Below are positions 1 through 11,714 of a DNA stretch of 64,000 nucleotides, piece by piece; within the stretch, counting starts at the first letter, position 1, and each line of letters opens with the position of its first letter. The notes under the pieces are model-generated. The model made no database searches. It saw only the letters and a program-made list of their open reading frames with translations, and was not told where the DNA came from. The DNA comes from Papaver somniferum. Its lineage: Eukaryota; Streptophyta; Magnoliopsida; Ranunculales; Papaveraceae. The translations under genes and the position numbers were made by a program. The DNA is taken from NCBI RefSeq assembly GCF_003573695.1, contig NC_039363.1, positions 167,230,747 to 167,294,746 on the forward strand. The letters are read 5' to 3'.

Positions 1-2338
1 AGTGATCAAAACTATAAGTCTTGATTTCTAGCTTACATAGCTGAGTCTCGGACTAGGATAGAAAAGTATAGATGAGCTCAAGGACTTCAAGGAGATTCAT
101 CATACAACGACGAAGATCTACTCAAGGAACCGTGAAACTTCATCAACAAAAAGGTATGTGGAGACTTGAACTTATCTATCACTCAAAAGTCTATCTCTTC
201 TATCTTATACTTCTTATGAGACAAAATTCGTATGTTATATAGACTGGATCATACACATTTGATATTTCGAGCCGAGTATATCTCGCCTATCTATATCTCG
301 AAATCATGTGTTAGTAAAGCGTTTCGCTTTGATCAAGTTTATCTTCACCTAGTGACGAAAGTCATGAAAAGTTTCAATTACTTTGAGAATTGCTCTGACG
401 CGAAACAGTCTGTGAATAATGGATATATAACGTCCTCTGAGAATGTCTCAATGATTGGAATGAGAGTTTAGATTCTATAACCATGTATTCCTTAATCCGA
501 AGTTTTTGAACTTTGTTGATTGAGAGAAACCGGAGGAATTGGCTTTGCCAAGCCCGCGAACTGTCGGAAGTTCTCGACCGAGAATTTCTGCTGGGATTTC
601 CCAAAACTCGTTTATGTGTTAAGTACGTGAACTCAGTCCGCGAACCCAGTCCGCGAACTTGCGAAAGTTCTCTTCTTGAGAATTTCTGTTGAGTTTGGAA
701 AACTCCGCCGGTGTACTTAAGTCCGCGAACTTGTTTGTGAGCCTAAGAGGTTATGATCTAATGATGTGCTCTGAACATGAAATTTAAATTATTAAGGAAT
801 GCTTTATGCAAACCGTGGCTATAAAGTTCATGAGCCGATTCAATCGAATCGAATCATCTTTGTTTCAATTGTGTCTTGTGTAGTTACATAAGATCTCATA
901 GAAATTGAACAACTCTTTAACAAGTTCATTCGAGTCAATTGAACTAGTTATGGTGAAGAAGAACAAGGTTAATATGAATTGCTCATATGGTTAACCTTTT
1001 GGGTTACTATGTTGAACCAACATACACGTACACGTTTGGGTATGGTTTTCACAAATCCAGTAAACGTCTACCCAAGTGTGTGTGACAAGATAAGTTTTCG
1101 ATCTAACGGTTGAGAAATATTAGCTCTAATCTAAATCAGGTTTTCATCTAACGGTGAATATGGATTGCTTTGTAACTAAGGCAAAACCCTGATTTGAAGA
1201 CTATATAAATGAGACATTTAGCATTGTGCAAAAATAATCCCCACACGTCTGTGTAATACTAGTGTGCTCGCTAGAGTCGATTCTCCTTTAACCTTTAGTT
1301 TTCTTCTCTAAAACCAGGTTAACGACTTAAAGACTTCATTGGGATTGTGAAGCCAGACCGATACTACTTTTATCGTAGTTGTGTGATCTGATCTTGCATC
1401 TTCTATCGTACGGGTATAATCTTTGATTGGCTTGAGATCGTAAGAGTTCTCCGATAGGCAAGATAAAGAAGTCACAAACATCTTCGTCTCACTGTTTGTG
1501 ATTCCTCGACAAACCGCCTGTGTAGTCACGAAGGATTGTAGAGAGGTGATTGATTAATCTAGGATGTTCTTCGGGAATATAAGACCGGATTGTCAATTGG
1601 TTCCTGTTCACCTTGATTTCATATCTTAAGACTGAACAAAACCTAGGGTTTATCTGTGGGAGACAGATTTATCCTTTGATAAACTTTTCTGTGTGAGACA
1701 AATTTGTTTATTATCAAGTCTTCAATTTTGGGTTGCAGCAACTCTTGGTTGTGGGTGAGATCAACTAAGGGAATCAAGTGCGCAGTATCCTACTGGGATC
1801 AGAGGCGTAGGAGTACAACAGTACCTTGGATCGGTGGGAGACTGATTGGGGTTCAGCTATAGTCCAGTCCGAAGTTAGCTTGGAGTAGGCTAGTGTCTGT
1901 AGCGGCTTAATACAGTGTGTATTCAATCTGGACTAGGTCCCGGGGTTTTTCTGCATTTGCGGTTTCCTCGTTAACAAAACTTCTGGTGTCTGTGTTATTT
2001 CTTTTCTGCATTATGTTTTATGTAATTGAAATTATACAGGTTGTGCGTTCGTGATCATCAGTTGGAAATCCAACCTTTGGTTGTTGATTGATATTGATTG
2101 ATCTTTGGATATTGGTCTTTGGTACCGTCCAAGTTATTCCTTGTATTTGATAAAGACTCGCTATTTATTTTAGCTTGAGTAAAAATCAAATCAAGAGAGA
2201 GATATTAACTCCTTGAGATACTTTTATCTAGATTGAGTCTGACAGTCTAGTTGATTCTCTAGCAAAGTATTTCGGAGTTAGTCCATACAGATTGCTAAAC
2301 GAAATATTAGGTGGTGTTGTTAGACCCCCTCTTTTTCA
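1..2338 (+). repeat. 5' LTR of element 1 (left edge outside window)
   Basis: It aligns along its whole length with 6481-8798. It ends with CTTTTTCA, two bases before the primer binding site. Relative to the right LTR it retains an extra ~20 bp near 1781-1801. The interior carries several AGTCCGCGAAC-like short repeats (around 550-730). Small ORFs inside it are not conserved as proteins and I do not call them genes. Confidence 0.9.
1202..1208 (+). promoter_or_regulatory. Probable TATA box of the element 1 LTR promoter
   Basis: TATATAA sits in a context conserved between LTR copies (downstream of a CCCTGATTTGAAGA-like stretch). The equivalent positions are 7681-7687 in the right LTR and about 62193-62199 in the LTR near the window end. 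This would place the U3/R boundary about 30 bp downstream. The start site itself is inferred. Confidence 0.55.
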
Positions 2339-2340
2339 AT

Positions 2341-2352
2341 TGGTATTAGAGC
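2341..2352 (+). other. Primer binding site of element 1 (tRNA-iMet type)
   Basis: TGGTATTAGAGC lies two bases after the LTR end. It differs at one base from the usual plant tRNA-iMet primer binding sequence TGGTATCAGAGC. Confidence 0.85.
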
Positions 2353-2403
2353 AGGCAAACACGCTAAGACCTCATCAGTCTGTGTTTATAGCGATCTGAC
2401 TCT

Positions 2404-3966
2404 ATGCACAGAGGTGCTATCTCTATTAACGTACCACCGGTCTTCGATGGCTCCAATTACTTATGGTGGAAAATTGTTATGCGAGATTTTATTCAATCGC
2501 GAGATTTTCAATCATGGGTATATGTGGTTAATGGCTATGATGCTCCCGTTGTGGTAGTCGGTGATGTAAACGTTCCCAAATCTATTGGTGAATACTCCAT
2601 TGTTGAGATAACTGCTGCAAAGCAAAATTCCGACGGTTTGAATGTTATCATACATGCCATTACCCCAAATATTCAGCATCATGTGACAAACTGCACTAGA
2701 TCTAAAGATGCTTGGGATATCTTAGAAACTGAATTTGAAGGCAACTCCAGTGAAAAGGATGCTAGGCTTCAAAACCTTAATTCCGATTGGGAGAACCTTC
2801 GTATGGCAGATGAAGAAACATTTGATGAGTTTAATCACAAAGTGTCTGAAATTGTTAATGCATCTTTTGCATTGGGTAAGACTATTCCTGAAATGGACAT
2901 TGTGATGAAAATTCTCAGATCGCTGCCATCTAGATACTAGTCTAAGAAGCATTCCATCGTTGAGGGGAATAACCTCGATAATCTTTCCAGAAACACCTTG
3001 GTTGGAAAGATTAAGATCTTTGACCATGAGCATACATCCAAAGTCGGTAAGGATGTCGCCTTTAAAGCACAGAAGAACACTAAATTACTGGTCAAAGGTA
3101 AGAGTGTTCATGTCTCTGAGGATGATCAGTCTGAGGATGATTTTTCGGATGAAGATCTTGACAAATCAGTCTCATTGATCACAAGACAGTTTAGGGATCT
3201 TCTGTTGAAGAGAAGTAAACGGTTTTCAAGAGACAAACCTAAGTCATCAAACAAACCTCACGGTCGCGTACCTCCTAAAAACAGGGATGCTGACGAGGCT
3301 GATGACGAGGACATGCCTCAGTGCTTTAAGTGTAAGATTTTTGGTCATTTTGCTAACGAATGCCCAAATCGAAGAAAATACACTGGTAACAAAGGTCTGG
3401 CTGTAACACTTGATGAAATGTCTGAATCCTATGATTCCGATGAAGATAGGAAATCAAGTGTAGGGATTCTTTGTGAAAACATCGATTTTGATACTTGTAG
3501 CAATACATATATCAACCTCAATGGGTTCGGAGAAGAGGGAAACCCAATCAAGCTGGAAGATTCTTTGAATCCGATAACTGGAAACCCTTTCAGTGATGTT
3601 TCAGGATCAACTATATATCTGTCTGCTTGCACATCTCAGATCCTTGAATATTATCCAAGTTTGGCGTGCTCATTTTGTTCGATGATGGTACACGAACTAT
3701 CAAGGTGTTACAAATACAAGCACCAAATAAGGCACGCCAGCAAACTTCAACGAAGAGCAGATCGATTAGCAAGGAAGCTGAAACTTGCTCAGAAGACCGC
3801 CGAGGTATGTAAGATCTTATCTTCGTCTAAGAAGTTGGTTTCCAAGGATAGAATAAGACCATTTGAAAAGAAAATATGGTCAAATCGTTTTGATAGACAA
3901 AGATCAGAGGATTCCTCCCATGAGGAAAAAGATGGACAAATCGTTGTTCATCGCAACACAACTTGA
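2404..3966 (+). pseudogene. copia-type gag with CCHC zinc knuckle, interrupted by a stop
   Basis: The first part (2404-2940) reads as a UBN2/DUF4219-like gag: a start near MHRGAISINVPPVFDGSNY, a WWKIVMRDF motif and a helical middle ending ILRSLPSRY. A TAG at 2938-2940 stops it, but the same frame continues with SKKHSIVEGNNLDNLS, an acidic stretch and a CCHC knuckle (CFKCKIFGHFANEC, about 3331-3372). It ends in a lysine/arginine-rich tail with the last residues NTT. Length without the stop is about 520 codons, in the range of copia gag. No protease or integrase follows in any frame. The product would package retrotransposon RNA. The stop could be a real lesion or a point of readthrough; I favour a lesion. 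Confidence 0.8.
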
Positions 3967-4275
3967 TTGTGTTGTTGGGAATATCTTGTCTCATGTACCT
4001 GTTCGAAAAGACACAAGATTGAGTGCGGATCCAGGCTTCAGAAGAGTTTTTCCTTCTTTTCTTAGTTTTGTAATTTTTGTACATCAAATAAAAGAAAGGG
4101 TTATTATCGACAATTCTACTCTTTATAGGGTTTTGGAGTTGGGCATATACAAACCTGTCAATAGCTTTCGAACCCTACATTCCTTTTTCCTCTTGACATC
4201 CTATATAAGACTGCTTGTTGAGTTAAGTGATTCAATCACACAAATCCAGTTGTTTATAACTGTTCTCAAAGCACT

Positions 4276-4644
4276 ATGTCGTCAGATGGAAAGGATGTCA
4301 ACATGATTGTTAAGTCTTCAATCAATGGAAAAGAAAAATCTCCTGTTTCTAAGTCCCTGAAAAGAAAAAGAAGGAATACAAAAAAAAAAACAGGGCAGTT
4401 CCTTCTAACTCTCAGAAGTTTTTCCGATATTCCTGATGAGTTAAAGGAAACAAGAATGGAGATTTATGAAATAAAGACGTTCGTGTCTAAATCTTTGGAA
4501 ATTCAGAGGACCCTAATTCGACCTCTTCATCCAAGACAGTTCGTGGGTATTGACACTTATCTCCGTGAACCTTATGTCCCGATGGTTGTCGATAACAAGG
4601 AGTTCGAGAATGATAAAGAATTTCTCAAAGGAATTGTTGCCTAA
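4276..4644 (+). CDS. Small basic ORF downstream of gag, element 1
   Basis: This 122-residue reading frame begins at the ATG in GCACTATGTCG and is rich in Lys/Arg near its N terminus (KSLKRKRRNTKKKTG), resembling a nuclear localisation signal. It continues with a Glu/Lys-rich helical part (ETRMEIYEIKTFVSKSLEIQ). I do not recognise a family. It lies where an autonomous SIRE-type element would have pol or its extra 3' ORF. I see no counterpart in the two minus-strand relatives at the equivalent place, so it may be a chance or captured ORF. Confidence 0.35.
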   Translation: MSSDGKDVNMIVKSSINGKEKSPVSKSLKRKRRNTKKKTGQFLLTLRSFSDIPDELKETRMEIYEIKTFVSKSLEIQRTLIRPLHPRQFVGIDTYLREPYVPMVVDNKEFENDKEFLKGIVA

Positions 4645-6418
4645 TATATCTTCTTTTTGGTTTAGTTGGAAGAATAACTAGTGCTTTGAATTGCGATGAT
4701 TGTGACTACACATAGCTATTTTTTTTTTCATCTTCTTATGTTTATTTTTTAGGTTTATTGATTTTTTAAATTCTAAAAATATTTGGAGGATGATATTATT
4801 GCCGTATTAATCTGTTTTGAAGTATTGCTATATTTTTATGGGATATGTATTGTTTACGTCCGTGAACTTGAAGGTCTCATATTGTGTCAAAAGTAAAGTC
4901 GTTCATAAATTGATATTTGTATTGATGAAAGGACGAATGGACTTTTGACATTTACAAAAGTTATGCCTATGCAGTCATGTATTTGATGGAAAATAGGATA
5001 AAATCTTTTGTTTGACAAGGATAAAGTCTATTATGTCGTTATGATGGAAAATAGAATAGATCCTTGAATGTTATCCACGGTATTGATCTTCATTGATCCA
5101 TTTTGTTATGTTTTACCGTGAAGGCTCCATTGTGTGTCTTATGTTGAGCACGATACAACTAAGTCGATTATTCTTATTGGCTTTGTTGGTTGTTCCATAA
5201 GATGCTATATGTTGAGCATTATGAACTAAATTAATCATCTTGGTTGGTTATTTAGTTATTAGCTCCGAAAGTCTTCTTTTGTTGGCAAAATCTTTTGACA
5301 ATTAAATTGATTACTTTTGTGATTAGTTTGATTGTTCGTTTTCCAATTAGATTAATTATAAGTTCTCTTGTAATTAGTCTACTTGAGTTTTCATATATTC
5401 CACAAGTTCTTGTGTTGAGTATATGAACGACTATACAAATCATGTACTATTGGTTAATGTATTCGTATATTCCGTAAGGTTTTTCCTTATGTTGAGTATG
5501 TGATTAAGTTAGTCGTCTCCGTATGATTATCTTAGTCGTAGCTCCGTAAGTTTACTTATGTTGAGCACCTTCAATTAAATTGATCACTTTTGTGGTTTGA
5601 TTTAGTTGCGTATTCCAATTAAATTAATCATGGGTTTTCTTGTGATTAATTTGGTTGAGTTTTGGATATAGAAAATCATTTCTACGGTTTTTGGTGTCCA
5701 TTTTAAAAATCCTTCTTTTCTTTCGAAATTAAGGTCGCTCTTGTTGTTCTTTCGGGAATGACATCAAATGGGGGAGAGTTCTTTTGAACTTGTGCTTAAT
5801 GGTAATATCTTGCGGGGTGTGTGGCTGTGGAATTTTATAGGGGTTATCTTGTATCTTAAAACTCCTTGATGAATGCATTTAGCTTCGTATTTATGATTGC
5901 ATCTAAATTAAGTTGGTATGTATTTTTCTTTTAGTCTATGAAATGTCTCTTGTGGAAATTTCATTATGATCCCGTTCTTGTACCTTTGCCAATTTTATTG
6001 ACAAAAAGGGGGAGAAATATTGTAGTTCACACTACAGATACATATGGTTTTTGGATCATTGTGTAAGGGGGAGTGGTTCCATGATCGAGATGGAATATTG
6101 ACTAAGGGGGAGTGATACATATCACCATAGTATTATTGTTAAAGTCGTGATACAATTGGACTTTGATGTTACATAATAATACTATGACACTGTATAATAA
6201 TGATCGAGAATCTCGATATCTTTCATTGTTATAGCTACGGATCTTCAACAACGGTGATGCTAAACTTACAACCTTTGGGATCATTGGAGTACTTGGAAGG
6301 ACGAAGATTTCAGGGACCGTTGAAGATTAGACTATTGAATAGGAGCCACTAAAGTTTATCTTTTTTGTATTCCATATGTATTAATAGTTTTGTCACTAAA
6401 ATTGACAAAGGGGGAGAT
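4645..6418 (+). other. Non-coding tail of element 1 with repeated polypurine tracts
   Basis: No supported gene. About 1.8 kb of AT-rich sequence shared, in the opposite orientation, with 8799-9560 and 19657-20760. It contains five similar units built on TATGTTGAGCA (near 5142, 5210, 5411, 5488, 5548) separated by ATTAAATTGATCA-like stretches. It also contains five GGGGGAG tracts (5770, 6008, 6067, 6106, 6410), only the last of which abuts the LTR. Confidence 0.7.
6407..6417 (+). other. Polypurine tract of element 1
   Basis: The purine run AAAGGGGGAGA ends one base before the right LTR starts (TGTTAGAGCA at 6419). This is the expected plus-strand primer position. Confidence 0.8.
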
Positions 6419-8798
6419 TGTTAGAGCATAGCTCGGTCGACCTCGCATGCGTTGCTATCTCAAGCATGTTTGTCGATGTTAGTGATCAAAACTATAAGTC
6501 TTGATTTCTAGCCTACATAGCTAAGTCTCGGACTAGGATAAAAAGTGTAGATGAGCTCAAGGACTTCATGGCGATTCATCATACAACGACGAATATCTAC
6601 TCAAGGAACCGTGAAACTTCATCAACAAAAAGGTATGTGGATACTTGAACTTATCTATTACTCAAAATTCTATGTCTTCTATCTCCTACTTATTATGAGA
6701 CAAAAATCGTATGTTATACAGATTGGATCATACACATTCGATATTTCGAGTCGAGTATATCTCGCCTATCTATATTTCGAAATCATGTGTTGGTAAAGCA
6801 TTTCGCTTTGATCAAGTTTATCTTCACCTAGTGACGAAAGTCATGAAAAGTTTCGATTACTTTGAGAATTGCTCTGACGCGAAACGGTCTGTGAATAACG
6901 GCTATATAACGTCCTCTGAGAATGTCTCCATGATTGGAATGAGAGTTTAGATTATATAACCATGTATTCCTTAATCCGAAGTTTTCGAACTTTGTTGATT
7001 GAGAGAAACCGGAGGAATTGGCTTTGCCAAGTCCGCGAACCCAGTCCGCAAACTCAGTCCACGAACTGTCGGAAGTTCTCGACCGAGAATTTCTGCTGGA
7101 ATTTTCCGAAACTCGTTTGTGTGCTAAGTCCGCGAACTGGCATAAGTTCTCTTCCCGAGAGTTTCCGCTGAGTTTGGAAAACACCGCCGGTTTACTTAAG
7201 TCCGCGAACTTGTTTGTGAGCTTAAGAGGTTATGATTTAAAGATGTACTCTGAACATGAAACTTAAATTATTAAGGAATTCTTTATGCAAACCGTGGTTA
7301 TAAAGTTCATGAGCCGATTCAATCGAATCGAATCATCTTTGTTTCAATTGTGTCTTGTGTAGTTACATATGATCTCATATCAATTGAACAACTCTTTAAC
7401 TAGTTCATTTGAGTCAATTGAACTAGTTATGGTGAAGAAGAACAAGGTTAATATGAAATGCTCATATGGTTAACCTTTTGGGTTACTATGTCGAACCAAC
7501 ATACACGTACACGTTTGGGCATGGTTTTCACAAATCCAGTAAACGTCTACCCAAGTGTGTGTGACAAGCTAAGTTTTCGATCTAACGGTTGAGAAATATT
7601 AGCTTGAATCTAAATCAGGTTTTCATCTAACGGTGAATATGGATTGCTTTGTAACTAAAGCAAAACCCTGATTTGAAGACTATATAAAGGAGACATGTAG
7701 CATTGTGCAAAACTAATCCCCACACGTCTGTGTGATACTAGTGTGATCGCTAGAGTCGATTCTCCTTTAACCTTTGGCTCTCTTCTCTAAAACCAGGTTA
7801 ACGACTTAAAGACTTTATTGGGATTGTGAAGCCAGACCGATACTACTTTTATCGTAGTTGTGTGATCTGATCTTGCATCTTCTATCGTACGAGTACAATC
7901 TTTGATTGGCTTGAAATCGTGAGAGTTCTCTGATAGGCAAGATAAAGAAGTCACAAACATCTTCGTCTCACTGTTTGTGATTCCTCGACAAACCGCCTGT
8001 GTAGTCACGAAGGATTGTAGAGAGGTGATTGATTAATCTAGGTTGTTCTTCGGGAATATAAGACCAGATTATCAATTGGTTCCTATTCACCTTGATTTCA
8101 TATATTAAGACGGAACAAAACCTAGGGTTTATCTGTGGGAGACATATTTATCCTTTGATAGACTTTTCTATGTGAGACAGATTTGTTTATTATCAAGTCT
8201 GCGATTTTGGATTGCAGCAACTCTTGGTTGTGGGTGACATCAGCTAAGGGAATCAAGTGCAGAGGCGTAGGAGTACAAGTGTACGTTGGATCGGTGGGAG
8301 ACTGATTGGGGTTCAGCTATAGTCCAGTCCGAAGTTAGCTTGGAGTAGGCTAGTGTCTGTAGCGGCTTAATACAGTGTGTATTCAATCTGGACTAGGTCC
8401 CGGGGGTTTTCTGTATTTGCGGTTTCCTCGTTAACAAAACTTCCGGTGTCTGTGTTATTTATTTATCGCATTACGTTTTATATAATTGAAATAATACAGG
8501 TTGCGCGCTCGTGATCATCAGTTGGAAATCCAACCTTTGGTTGTTGATTGATATTGATTGATCCTTGAACATTGGTCTTTGGTACCGTCCAAGTTATTCC
8601 TTGTATTTGATAAAGACTCGCTATTGATTTTATCTTGAGTAAAAATAAAATCAAGAGAGAGATATTAACTCCTTGAGATACTTTTATCTAGATTGAGTCT
8701 GACTGTCTAGTTTATTCTCTAGCAAAGTATTTCGGAGTTACTCCATACAGATTGCTAAGCGAAATATTGGGTGGTGTTGTTAGACTCCCGCTTTTTCA
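6419..8798 (+). repeat. 3' LTR of element 1 (complete, 2380 bp)
   Basis: It starts TGTTAGAGCA after the polypurine tract and ends CTTTTTCA. It matches the left LTR throughout and has a TATATAA at 7681-7687. The next bases (TCTTT) are the candidate right target-site copy; the left copy is outside the window. Confidence 0.9.
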
Positions 8799-9839
8799 TC
8801 TTTCATCAAGGAGTTTATTAAGATACAAGATAATTCCTATAATATTCCACAGTCGCACTCCCCACAAAGATTTGGAAATTAAGCATAAGTTCAATTAAGA
8901 ACTCTCCTCCATAAAATGTCATTCCCGAAGAAACAACAAGAGCGACCTTACTTTCACAAGAAAAGAAGGATTTCTTTGGAAAACTAAATCACATGAAAAC
9001 ATGAATTTGTATCCAAAATATTCAATTGAATTAAACACAAGAGAACCCATGATTAATCCAACCGAACAGAACAACTAAATTAATCATAAGAGAACCCATT
9101 ATTAATTTAATCGGTTTACACAACTAAACTAACCACAAGAAATTGATCAATTCAATTAGTCATGCTCGTCATAATAGAACTTACGGAGCAACAACTAAGT
9201 TAATCATAAGAATGATAAACTCAATCGTTTATGCTCAAACACAAGAAATCTTACGGAGCAACACAGTATATGCACAAAAATGTGGATCGGAGATCGACCA
9301 ATACCGCGGAATAGACAAGGATTCATTCTATTCTCCATCACTATTTGCACAATGACATATAATAGGCTTAATACTTCTAAACAAAAGTTTTATCCTTTCT
9401 TCCATCAAAATATGACATAAAAGGCTTTAACTTTTGTAATGTCGAAAGTTCATTTTATTTTCCATCAATACATTTATATCGACATAATAGAGATAACTTT
9501 TGAACAAGTATGAGACAGTCACAGGTTCACGGATGTAAACAACATATCCCATAACAATTTGCAATATATCAAATCATAAAGATTAAAATTGCAAAAAATC
9601 ATCTTCCAAATCAACTTTAGAATTTAAATAAATAAATCTAAAAACATTGGAGATGAAAATCATTGGACATAGATATGTGTAATCACAATAATGGCTATTC
9701 CAACCCTAGTTATCCTTCTTAAAAACACAAGAATAAATTCTCATAAGAAGTTTACTATACAACAAGACAAACTCGTAATGCACATACCAGATGATTTGTC
9801 CTTAGAGGATAAAATCAATCTTTTTCGCCCGGATTTACA

Positions 9840-10163
9840 CTAAGAATAGCTACCAAAGGCGTATAAAAATATTTTTAACAAAAAAAGAACATACAAAGTC
9901 AATAACAACCAAGCACCATAGTTCACATAAGATGATTGTGAACATTCAAGAATTTCATAGCAATGTGTACTACTACCAATTCTTGAACTTCCTTCTTTGT
10001 GATTCACCAACATCATTCTTGTAAAAGCTACAAATGAGCTTAGAAGAGTATTACTCCAAGAATCCAAGTACCCAAGTCCAAGAGAAGTGGAACAAGTGCG
10101 ATGAAACGGAGCAAAACACTCAAAAACAAGATACGGGACAAAAACCAACCTTAACTCCTCCAA
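9840..10163 (-). CDS. Conserved ORF of unknown function in element A
   Basis: The frame has 107 residues, starting MEELRLVFVP and ending in a hydrophobic segment (GAWLLLTLYVLFLLKIF) that could span a membrane. A clear relative lies at the same place in element B (20878-21171). Shared residues include FECFA, RTC, LLSSFV, MLVN, SSR, ILECSQ and GAWLL. SIRE-type copia elements are known to carry an extra, sometimes envelope-like, ORF near the 3' end, and this could be a remnant of one. Equally it may only reflect shared DNA. I give no function. Confidence 0.35.
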   Translation of the reverse strand: MEELRLVFVPYLVFECFAPFHRTCSTSLGLGYLDSWSNTLLSSFVAFTRMMLVNHKEGSSRIGSSTHCYEILECSQSSYVNYGAWLLLTLYVLFLLKIFLYAFGSYS

Positions 10164-10692
10164 ATTTAGGATTTCTCATCACCATTTTGAAGAGAATTCA
10201 AAGAGGAAGAGGATGCAAAAATAATGAGGTCATTCCGAATTTGGACGAAGAAGTTTCGTCAAAACAAATTTACCGAATATCGACGTCAAGTATGCATACG
10301 GGTTTGCAAACGAATTTTCGTATCCTGGAGCAGTATGCAAACGGGTATGCGTACTTAAACCCCTGGATTTTGATTTTAAATGATGTTATGCATACCTGGT
10401 ATGTGTACCATGTAGTCCAAACATCCCGAACTATTCTTTTCAAACCGGAACATTTAAGAACCTTAAACACAAATCAAGTTAGGTAGACATGAACGATACA
10501 CAAGGTACATAGATCATCATAAAACTTGCTCAAGCTTAGAGACATACCTTTTTAGAAGAATCTGATCGAATTATAAAATATTATCAAACATTCAAAATCA
10601 TACCCAACATAATATGTGTGCCCCAGTTATTGTGCTTCCTTCACCGTATACATAACATGGGATTTCTTGGTAAGGATGCACTTCCAACACAA

Positions 10693-11013
10693 TCAAGTTG
10701 TATTGAGGTGAACAATGTCTTGCTCACCATGGCACCAAGAGAGAGTTTCTTTCCAGCAACTCTTACGACTTGTAGTGTTGAGAAACACCCAAGGAACTAC
10801 TTTTATAAGTCTATCAAAGAACTTCAAGAGTACCCAAAAAGATTTGTGTTTCTGATTTCTTGTTTTCCAACTTATAAAAAACAGTTTCTGCAGATAGTTT
10901 TTAGTACTGCGAAGGGAAACTCTTTTGATAAACAGAGACGTCATAGCTTCTTCATAAAAGAAGACAATACTACTATCTTGATATGAAGTATCAGGAATTG
11001 AGCAATGAATCAA
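10693..11013 (-). pseudogene. Decayed gag-region ORF of element A
   Basis: A 106-residue frame that ends with VHLNTT, the same closing residues as gag in element 1 (VHRNTT) and element B (FRLNTT). It ends next to the shared AACACAACTTGATTGTGTTG junction. The body does not resemble either of those gags and has no zinc knuckle. It is probably a remnant of the 3' part of a different gag. Confidence 0.4.
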
Positions 11014-11198
11014 TTTATGCTTTGAGGTGATGCAGTCTAAAGACTGAGATTTAAACTCCTCTTTAATTTGTTCAGTATGTTACAACCAATTGGATTACAC
11101 AGAGGAGGAGCATGGCTCTGATTGATTATTAAATCAATATCAACCTCAACATGAACATTATTCATCATAACTAGATTCAGACTATCAAGAGATTCTTG

Positions 11199-11399
11199 TT
11201 ATTTCTGGAGGTATGCCTCAACATCAAGAGATAATCTTTCTAGTTTCTTTTCAAGCCCTGAAAACACTTCAAGGGATTTTGAACCTGGAGGAGGTTTAGA
11301 TAGAATTTCTACTACAGATTTTATTAAATCAATCATGGAAGAGAATTCAGAAATCCCTGCATCTGGAGGTGTGTTTATAGAGATAACACTTCTGTCCAT
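11199..11399 (-). pseudogene. Start of gag-like ORF, element A
   Basis: A 66-residue frame that begins about 50 bp after the primer binding site, as gag does in element 1. Its start MDRSVISINTPP resembles MHRGAISINVPP of element 1. It then diverges into an acidic, leucine-rich, probably coiled-coil stretch (FSGLEKKLERLSLDVEAYL) and stops. No knuckle follows in frame. Confidence 0.5.
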
Positions 11400-11451
11400 A
11401 GAGTCAGATTGCTACAAACACAGACTTGTAAGGTCTTTAACGTGTTTGCCT

Positions 11452-11463
11452 GCTCTGATACCA
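11452..11463 (-). other. Primer binding site of element A
   Basis: The plus strand reads GCTCTGATACCA, so the minus strand reads TGGTATCAGAGC, an exact tRNA-iMet-type site two bases beyond the LTR end. Confidence 0.85.
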
Positions 11464-11465
11464 AT

Positions 11466-11714
11466 TGCAAAAGTTGGGGTCTAACAACCACACCCAATAT
11501 TTCGCTTAGCAATCTGTATGGACAAACTCCAATATACTTTTAAGAGAATCAACTAGATAGTCAAACTCAATATTATAATAAAATTATATCAAAGAGTTAT
11601 ATCTCTCTTTATCGATTCAATACTTACACAAGCAAACATAAATCTGCGAGTCTAATTGAATACAAGATAAATCACTTGAACGGTACCAAAGACCAATGTT
11701 CAAGGATCAATCAA
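11466..11714 (-). repeat. Element A LTR, 3' portion (left of hAT insertion)
   Basis: The minus strand ends in TTTTGCA at 11466. It aligns with the last ~250 bp of the element 1 LTR. It breaks at the hAT target-site copy TCAATCAA (11707-11714). Confidence 0.85.

Larger units (their letters stand above)
1..8798 (+). mobile_element. Element 1: non-autonomous long-LTR copia-like (SIRE-like) retrotransposon
   Basis: Two direct repeats (1-2338 and 6419-8798) flank a 4.08-kb internal region. A tRNA-Met-type primer binding site directly follows the left repeat and a G-rich polypurine tract directly precedes the right one. The right LTR is complete (TGTTAGAGCA ... CTTTTTCA, 2380 bp). The left lacks about 62 bp because the window begins inside it. 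In a 120-bp sample aligned by eye the two LTRs differ at roughly 5% of positions, so insertion is not brand new. The internal region holds a broken gag with one CCHC knuckle and a further ORF, but I find no protease, integrase, reverse transcriptase or RNase H motif. It would need enzymes from a partner element. Placement in Ty1/copia, SIRE/Maximus side, is inferred from the gag type and LTR length. Confidence 0.88.

Noticed and set aside
6711..6950. A 79-residue ORF present in both LTRs of element 1 (also 232-471)
   Set aside because: Identity follows from LTR duplication. There is no recognisable domain, and it lies upstream of the TATA box in U3.
10270..10470. Palindromic GTATGCATAC-like motifs as an independent element
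   Set aside because: They resemble the LTR decamer array and also occur in element tails; there are no boundaries of their own.
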